From Candidatus Tepidifontimicrobium thermophilum (GTDB lineage: Bacteria; Sysuimicrobiota; Sysuimicrobiia; Sysuimicrobiales; Sysuimicrobiaceae), in the NCBI GenBank assembly GCA_031296405.1, contig JAVKKH010000004.1, positions 79,897 through 143,896 of the forward strand: a stretch of 64,000 nt of DNA, in the 5' to 3' direction. The notes beneath the pieces are model-generated. The model had not been told where the DNA came from. It searched no databases and saw only the letters and a list, made by a program, of their open reading frames with translations. Below, piece by piece: positions 59,934-64,000 of the stretch (position 1 is the first letter of the stretch; every line of letters starts with the position of its first letter). Both the position numbers and the translations under genes were made by a program.

Positions 59934-60323
59934 ATGCGGGAGGAGGCCCGGCGGTGGATCGCCCAGGGGGACGCGGACCTGGCGTACGCCCGCGCCAGCT
60001 GTGAAGCCGGCTTCTACTTCGGCGCCGCCTTCGCCTGCCACCAGGCCGCGGAGAAGTGGCTGAAGGGGGCCATCATCGAGCTGCAGCGCCGGCTCCCTCC
60101 GAAGACGCACAACCTCGTGGAGCTGGGGAGGACCCTGGGCGTGCCGGAGGACGTCATGAGTGACCTGCGCCTGCTGAACCCGGAGTACGCCACCTCTCGC
60201 TACCCGGACGCGGCTAACGGAGTCCCCGCGGAGAACTACGACCTGCGGAAGGCCCGACAGCTGCTGGAGGCCACGGAGCGGGTCCAGCGATGGGTCACCT
60301 CGGCGTTGACCGCGCAGCGCTAG
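59934..60323 (+). CDS. HEPN-domain protein (toxin-like)
   Basis: A 129-aa helical HEPN protein of the PF05168 kind: WIAQGDADLAYARASCEAGF, ACHQAAEKWLKGAIIELQRR, PPKTHNLVELGRTL and RYPDAANGVPAENY. HEPN proteins are ribonucleases or their relatives that pair with MNT nucleotidyltransferases as type VII-like toxin-antitoxin systems. GGGAGG precedes the ATG and TAAAAT lies 19 bp upstream. The MNT gene overlaps its last 34 bp, the usual tight pairing. Confidence 0.85.
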   Translation: MREEARRWIAQGDADLAYARASCEAGFYFGAAFACHQAAEKWLKGAIIELQRRLPPKTHNLVELGRTLGVPEDVMSDLRLLNPEYATSRYPDAANGVPAENYDLRKARQLLEATERVQRWVTSALTAQR

Positions 60324-60616
60324 AGCGGTTTCTGGCCCGCGTGGCGGAGCGCTTTCCCCTCGAGCGGGCGATCCTGTTCGGGTCCCGCGCCCGGGGCACC
60401 GAGCTCGTGGACAGCGACTACGACCTCGTGCTCGTCTCGAAGGGCTTCGAAGGGTTGACCTGGCAGGAGCGGGCCGCCGCGGTGCTAGAGCTGTGGGAGC
60501 TGGATGTGGACCTCCAGCCCCTGTGCTACACCCCCGAGGAGTTCGCGCGGAAGTCGCAGCAGATCAGCACGGCAGCAGAAGCCGCTCGGGAAGGCGTAGA
60601 GGTCTACCGCCGGTAG
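60290..60616 (+). CDS. Minimal nucleotidyltransferase (MNT, antitoxin-like)
   Basis: A 108-aa MNT protein with the nucleotidyltransferase motif AILFGSRARGTELVDSDYDL (GS and DxD) and third acidic position in ELDVDLQPLCYTPEEF. Such proteins AMPylate or otherwise silence the HEPN partner. It overlaps the HEPN gene by 34 bp and converges on the lytic transglycosylase gene, with 13 bp of overlap at the 3' ends. Confidence 0.87.
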   Translation: MGHLGVDRAALERFLARVAERFPLERAILFGSRARGTELVDSDYDLVLVSKGFEGLTWQERAAAVLELWELDVDLQPLCYTPEEFARKSQQISTAAEAAREGVEVYRR

Positions 60617-62661
60617 AGCCACCGGTAGATTCCGTAGGACTCGAGGACCCGCTTGACGTACGCGCGGGTCTCGGCGTACGGGATGGACTCGACGAACTCG
60701 TCCACGCCCGCGCCGCGGAGGTTGAGGAAGCGGCGGGCGGCTCCCGGGCCCGCGTTGTAGGCCACCAGGGCGGTCACCACGTCTCCGTGGAACTCCCGCA
60801 GGCGCCCCGCCAGGTAAGCGGTGCCGAGCCGGATGTTGGCCTCCGGGTCCGTGAGAAGGTCCGGCCGGGCAGAGGGGTCGATGCCGCGTGCGGTGGACGG
60901 CAGGAGCTGCATCAGCCCCACCGCGCCCGCGGGCGAGACCGCGTCGGCGCGGAACCGGCTCTCCTCCCGTATGACGGCCAGCACCAGCAGTGGATCCACA
61001 CCTTGGACCTCCGACCACCGCCACACCACCTCGCGGTGAGCCAGGGGGTAAGCCAGCCTCCACAGCTCCGCTTCGGTACCGGCCGCTTGGGGTATCCACG
61101 GAGCCGTGGCGGCCTCCGCGGCGGCCACGCTGCCCGTGAGGTCCCCGTCCATGGCCCGGGCCCACGCCGCCAGTCTGCGCAGGGGCCGGGACTGAGCTGA
61201 CCTGAGGACCTCTTCGGCCGCCTCCGCCGCTTCCCGGTACCGTCCGAGGGATGCCAGCTCCACCGGCGCGGGCGCGAACCGGTCGGCTGGAAGCACCGTC
61301 TGCCCGCCTTCAGCCGGTGGGGCTGGAGGCCCGAGGCCCAGACGCTCGCGGGCCCGCTGGCCGTAGTAGGAGTGCGGGTAGCGCTCGGCCACCCGGCGCA
61401 GGAGGGCGCGGCTTTCCAGACCCTGGCGGGCACGGCTTGCTGCGGCCCAGTACAGGCTCGCCGCAGCCCACGGACTTCCAGGGTCGTCCGCAGCCGCCTG
61501 AGTCCAGAACCGCTCCGCGCTGCGGTACTGCCGCTGCCGGTAGCGGAGCCACCCGCGTTCCCACCGCGCCCGGCCGCCCAGAGCCGTGGACGGGAAGTTG
61601 TGAGCCAGCTGGGCCCAGTACCCGTCTGCCTCAGCGAGCCGCCCGCGTTGTTGGGCGTGCGCGGCCAGACCGACCAGGGCGCGGGCAGCCCAGCCGCTCC
61701 GCGGGAGCTCGCGCACCAGGCCCCGCCACACGTGGACGCCTTCGGCGTCCCGGCCGAGGCGGACCAGGATCACGCCCGTCCAGTACCGCGCCTGCGCCCG
61801 GTACCGAGGGTGGGCCGCGGCCCGGCGCAAAGCCGGAAGACCCTCTGTACCCCCGGCGATCACACCGACCTGCAGCCACGCCTCCGCCTCCAGGGCCCCC
61901 GTCAGCCCCTGGCTCAAAGCCGCCCGCCATTCCTCCAGCTGGGCCCGCGGGTCCTGCAGCCTGCGGGCCCGCTCCGCCCGCGCCAGGGCGGGTGGTACCG
62001 GCATCCGCCCCGCCAGCCTCCGGAGGTCGGTTTCTGCTTCGCGGGACGCCGCTGTCCCCGGGAAGCCCCACCACGCCATGGTGTAGCGCCACCGCGCCTT
62101 TTGCTGGCGGCCCGCGGCCTCCGAAGCGCGGCCGAGAAGCCTCCAGGCCGCCGCCCGTCCCTCGTCGTCCGCGGCGTGGCGCAAGGCGAGGTGTGCGTAC
62201 CGCTCCGCCGCTGCGGCGTCCTTCGCTCTCCGCGAAGCCTCGGACAGCAGGAGGTACCCGCGGGCGCGCGCCCGGGGCGGGAGGGCTAACTGCACGGCGT
62301 GCTCCAGACGCCGGACAGCGCCTTCCAAATCCCCCGCTGCGAGCGCTGCCTGTCCCGCCCACAGGAGCGCGTAGGGCGCGAGGGTCGGGTGGCTTGAGCC
62401 GCGGTCCAGCAGTGCTACAGCTTCCCCGAACCGGCGGCCCTCCAGGAAGCAAAGACCCAGCCGGAGGGCTGCCCGCAGGCCGGCCGGGCCTGGCGTTGCA
62501 GCCAGGCGCCGCAGCTCGGTGGACGCGGCACAACCGCCCCGCAACGGCTCCGGCACCTGCACAGCGGCCCGCGCCGACGTGCCCACGACCAGCAGCGCCG
62601 CAGCCGCTAGCGCCGCTAGCTTCCGGGCAGCTGCTGTGGGTGGGCGAGGATGTCCTGCCAC
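60604..62661 (-). CDS. Soluble lytic murein transglycosylase (Slt70-like)
   Basis: Cleaves peptidoglycan glycan strands in the periplasm. The 685-aa protein has a signal peptide (KLAALAAAALLVVGTSARA), a long all-helical TPR-like superhelix (repeats such as PYALLWAGQAALAAGDLEGA) and a C-terminal GH23 domain: VLAVIREESRFRADAVSPAG with the catalytic Glu, VGLMQLLPSTA, ALVAYNAGPGAARRFL and ETRAYVKRVLESYGIY. The start is the GTG at 62661, which overlaps the upstream ligD end by 46 bp. An export-positive envelope fits a diderm cell plan. Confidence 0.88.
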   Translation of the reverse strand: MAGHPRPPTAAARKLAALAAAALLVVGTSARAAVQVPEPLRGGCAASTELRRLAATPGPAGLRAALRLGLCFLEGRRFGEAVALLDRGSSHPTLAPYALLWAGQAALAAGDLEGAVRRLEHAVQLALPPRARARGYLLLSEASRRAKDAAAAERYAHLALRHAADDEGRAAAWRLLGRASEAAGRQQKARWRYTMAWWGFPGTAASREAETDLRRLAGRMPVPPALARAERARRLQDPRAQLEEWRAALSQGLTGALEAEAWLQVGVIAGGTEGLPALRRAAAHPRYRAQARYWTGVILVRLGRDAEGVHVWRGLVRELPRSGWAARALVGLAAHAQQRGRLAEADGYWAQLAHNFPSTALGGRARWERGWLRYRQRQYRSAERFWTQAAADDPGSPWAAASLYWAAASRARQGLESRALLRRVAERYPHSYYGQRARERLGLGPPAPPAEGGQTVLPADRFAPAPVELASLGRYREAAEAAEEVLRSAQSRPLRRLAAWARAMDGDLTGSVAAAEAATAPWIPQAAGTEAELWRLAYPLAHREVVWRWSEVQGVDPLLVLAVIREESRFRADAVSPAGAVGLMQLLPSTARGIDPSARPDLLTDPEANIRLGTAYLAGRLREFHGDVVTALVAYNAGPGAARRFLNLRGAGVDEFVESIPYAETRAYVKRVLESYGIYRWLYRR

Positions 62662-64000
62662 GGGTCCCCCCGCTGCCGCAACCGCTCCGGTACCGTCCTC
62701 GCGTTCCACTGCAGGGGGTCGAACCCTGCCCGCAGTTCGTCCCAGGTCACCGGAACGCTGACGGTGGCCTGCGGCGTCGGCCGGAGGCTGTAGGCCACCG
62801 CCAGGGTCTTGCCCCGCACGTTCTGGTTGTAGTCCAGGAACACCTTCCCCACCCGGTCCCGGACCCTCCACGCCACCGTGAGTACGTCCGGGTGCCGCTG
62901 GCTCAGCCACCCGCACACGGTCTTGGCGAAGGCGTGCGTCTCGCGGTACGTGTAGGTGCGGCGGACGGGGACGAACACGTGCAGTCCCGTCTTGCCCGAG
63001 GTCTTCACGAAGGCCCGAAGCCCCAGACCCGACAGCACCTCCTCCAGCCACAGGGCCGCCTGCCGGGCCGCCTCAAACCCCCGGCGGGAGTACTCGGGGT
63101 CGTACTCGCGCCCGCGGCGGCGCAGCCCCTCTCCTTCCGGGAGGAGGAACGGGTCCAGGTCCAACACCACGAAGTCCGGGTAGTTCAGGACGCTCCGCTC
63201 CAACGCTTCCTCCGACCCGGAGAACTCGGTGGAAGCTGCGAGGTCGGGGATCGGGCTGGTGCGGGAGAACCACGCGTGCAGCTCGATGCAGCCCATCTGC
63301 ACCAGCCACAGCAAAGTAGGTTCCTCCCCGCCCACCACCGCGGTCACGTCCCGGCCCCCCTGGTCGGACCACAGCCGCACCGTGCGTACGAAGGGCGGCG
63401 CGTCCGGCACGTCCTTCTGGAAGAAGTCCGGACCGTGGATCCCCTCCGGGAAGCGGCGCAGGGTCAGGGGGCGGTCCTGTAGGTGCGGGAGGATCCACGG
63501 TGCTACCGCCCGGTAGTAGGCCACCACGTCGCCCTTGGTGAGTCCCGCCTCGGGGAAGTACAGTTTGTCGAGGTTCGTGAACGCTACGGGCACCGACGCC
63601 TCCGGGACCCACGCGTCGCCCGCACTCCGGTCCTCCCGCACCCGCACGAACACCGGGAACCGCAGCTTCCCGTCCGGCGTGCGGCCTGCGTGCTCCACCT
63701 CCACCACCAGCTGGGGCCGCACCCACCGCACGGGTTGAGGGACGTCCGGGGCAGGCGACAGGGGGCAGTTCTGAACCTCCAGGCGTTCCAGCACGGCCCG
63801 CAGCCGGCGCACGTCGTCGTCCGTGAACCCGCCCCCCACCTGTCCCACGTGTACCAGGCGTCCAGAAGCGTCGTGCTGCGCCAGCACCAGGGCCCCGAAG
63901 CTGGCCTCTCGGTGGCCGCGGCCACGGGTGAACCCCACCACCACCGCCTCCTCCGTGTGCCGGGCCTTGACCTTCAACCACCGGTCGCTGCGGACCCCCG
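62616..64000 (-). CDS. ligD: LigD-type DNA ligase-polymerase, C-terminal part
   Basis: Partial gene; the 5' end lies beyond 64000. The visible 461 codons begin inside the ligase OB-fold with the motif WLKVKARHTEEAVVVGF and GALVLAQHDASGRLVHVG. They continue with a primase-polymerase (LigD-Pol) domain: FTNLDKLYFPEAGLTKGDVV, FVVLDLDPF, KTSGKTGLHVFVPV and YNQNVRGKTLAVAYSLRP. The order LIG then POL in one chain is one of several known LigD layouts. With Ku, LigD repairs double-strand breaks by end joining; Ku is not in this window. Confidence 0.93.
   Translation of the reverse strand, partial: GVRSDRWLKVKARHTEEAVVVGFTRGRGHREASFGALVLAQHDASGRLVHVGQVGGGFTDDDVRRLRAVLERLEVQNCPLSPAPDVPQPVRWVRPQLVVEVEHAGRTPDGKLRFPVFVRVREDRSAGDAWVPEASVPVAFTNLDKLYFPEAGLTKGDVVAYYRAVAPWILPHLQDRPLTLRRFPEGIHGPDFFQKDVPDAPPFVRTVRLWSDQGGRDVTAVVGGEEPTLLWLVQMGCIELHAWFSRTSPIPDLAASTEFSGSEEALERSVLNYPDFVVLDLDPFLLPEGEGLRRRGREYDPEYSRRGFEAARQAALWLEEVLSGLGLRAFVKTSGKTGLHVFVPVRRTYTYRETHAFAKTVCGWLSQRHPDVLTVAWRVRDRVGKVFLDYNQNVRGKTLAVAYSLRPTPQATVSVPVTWDELRAGFDPLQWNARTVPERLRQRGDPWQDILAHPQQLPGS

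Overview
This is a GC-rich (about 70% by eye), gene-dense chromosomal window from a bacterium. It is probably a thermophile from a deep-branching lineage: EF-Tu has the Thermus-like long form, genes overlap by ATGA or GTGA junctions, GTG and TTG starts are common, and very short or absent leaders are suggested. An Armatimonadota/CSP1-3-like or Deinococcus-Thermus-like relative would fit, but the sequence alone does not settle the phylum. I see no phage, insertion sequence or CRISPR array. The one clear decayed gene is a PIN-domain fragment near 29 kb.

Layout. 0-5.5 kb is a variant of the classic translation locus: tRNA-Thr, tuf, rpmG, then tRNA-Trp, secE, nusG and rplK, all on the minus strand. 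It is interrupted by a 57-aa basic protein, an MFS exporter and a secreted protein. 5.2-6.7 kb holds tRNA-Leu, tRNA-Gly and tRNA-Cys with strong sigma-70-type promoters, a possible 22-aa membrane peptide, a zinc-ribbon protein and a PrxQ-type peroxiredoxin. 6.6-9.2 kb is folP-folE plus a FecCD-type permease. 9.3-15 kb is hisC and a branched-chain-amino-acid-type ABC operon whose two ATPases are fused. 15-29 kb is DNA repair: EamA exporter, uvrC, then uvrB-VOC-uvrA-lhr, with a class I/II aminotransferase between. 29-37 kb is replication and CoA synthesis: dnaE, polA, a NUDIX-MOSC fusion and coaE. 37-45 kb is an orphan NtrC-type activator, rpoN with an extra zinc ribbon, an Nfu N-domain protein, gatCAB and a class III aminotransferase. 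45-50 kb has a fused nucleotidyltransferase/helical protein facing a LysR regulator across a LysR-type dyad, then a TRAP permease with arginase. 50-53.4 kb is a run of small soluble genes: unknown 270-aa protein, phosphoesterase, DinB, degenerate NUDIX and two thioredoxin-like proteins. 53.4-58.4 kb is a seven-gene minus-strand operon with overlapping or abutting genes: coiled-coil membrane protein, 78-aa membrane protein, ApbE, heme membrane reductase, response regulator, sensor kinase and sirtuin. 58.5-64 kb is an RlmD-type rRNA methyltransferase, a HEPN-MNT toxin-antitoxin-like pair, a lytic transglycosylase and the 3' part of a ligase-polymerase LigD.

How genes work together. Three informational modules dominate: translation elongation and secretion, GatCAB tRNA amidation, and UvrABC plus PolA/DnaE/Lhr/LigD DNA metabolism. 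Amino-acid handling recurs (Liv ABC, TRAP plus arginase, three aminotransferases, EamA). The best candidates for undescribed biology are the ApbE-heme-two-component-sirtuin operon, which has no visible flavin acceptor protein, the sigma-54 factor with a zinc ribbon paired with a GAFTSA activator, the NUDIX-MOSC fusion, and the degenerate fused MNT-HEPN-like protein next to a LysR operator.
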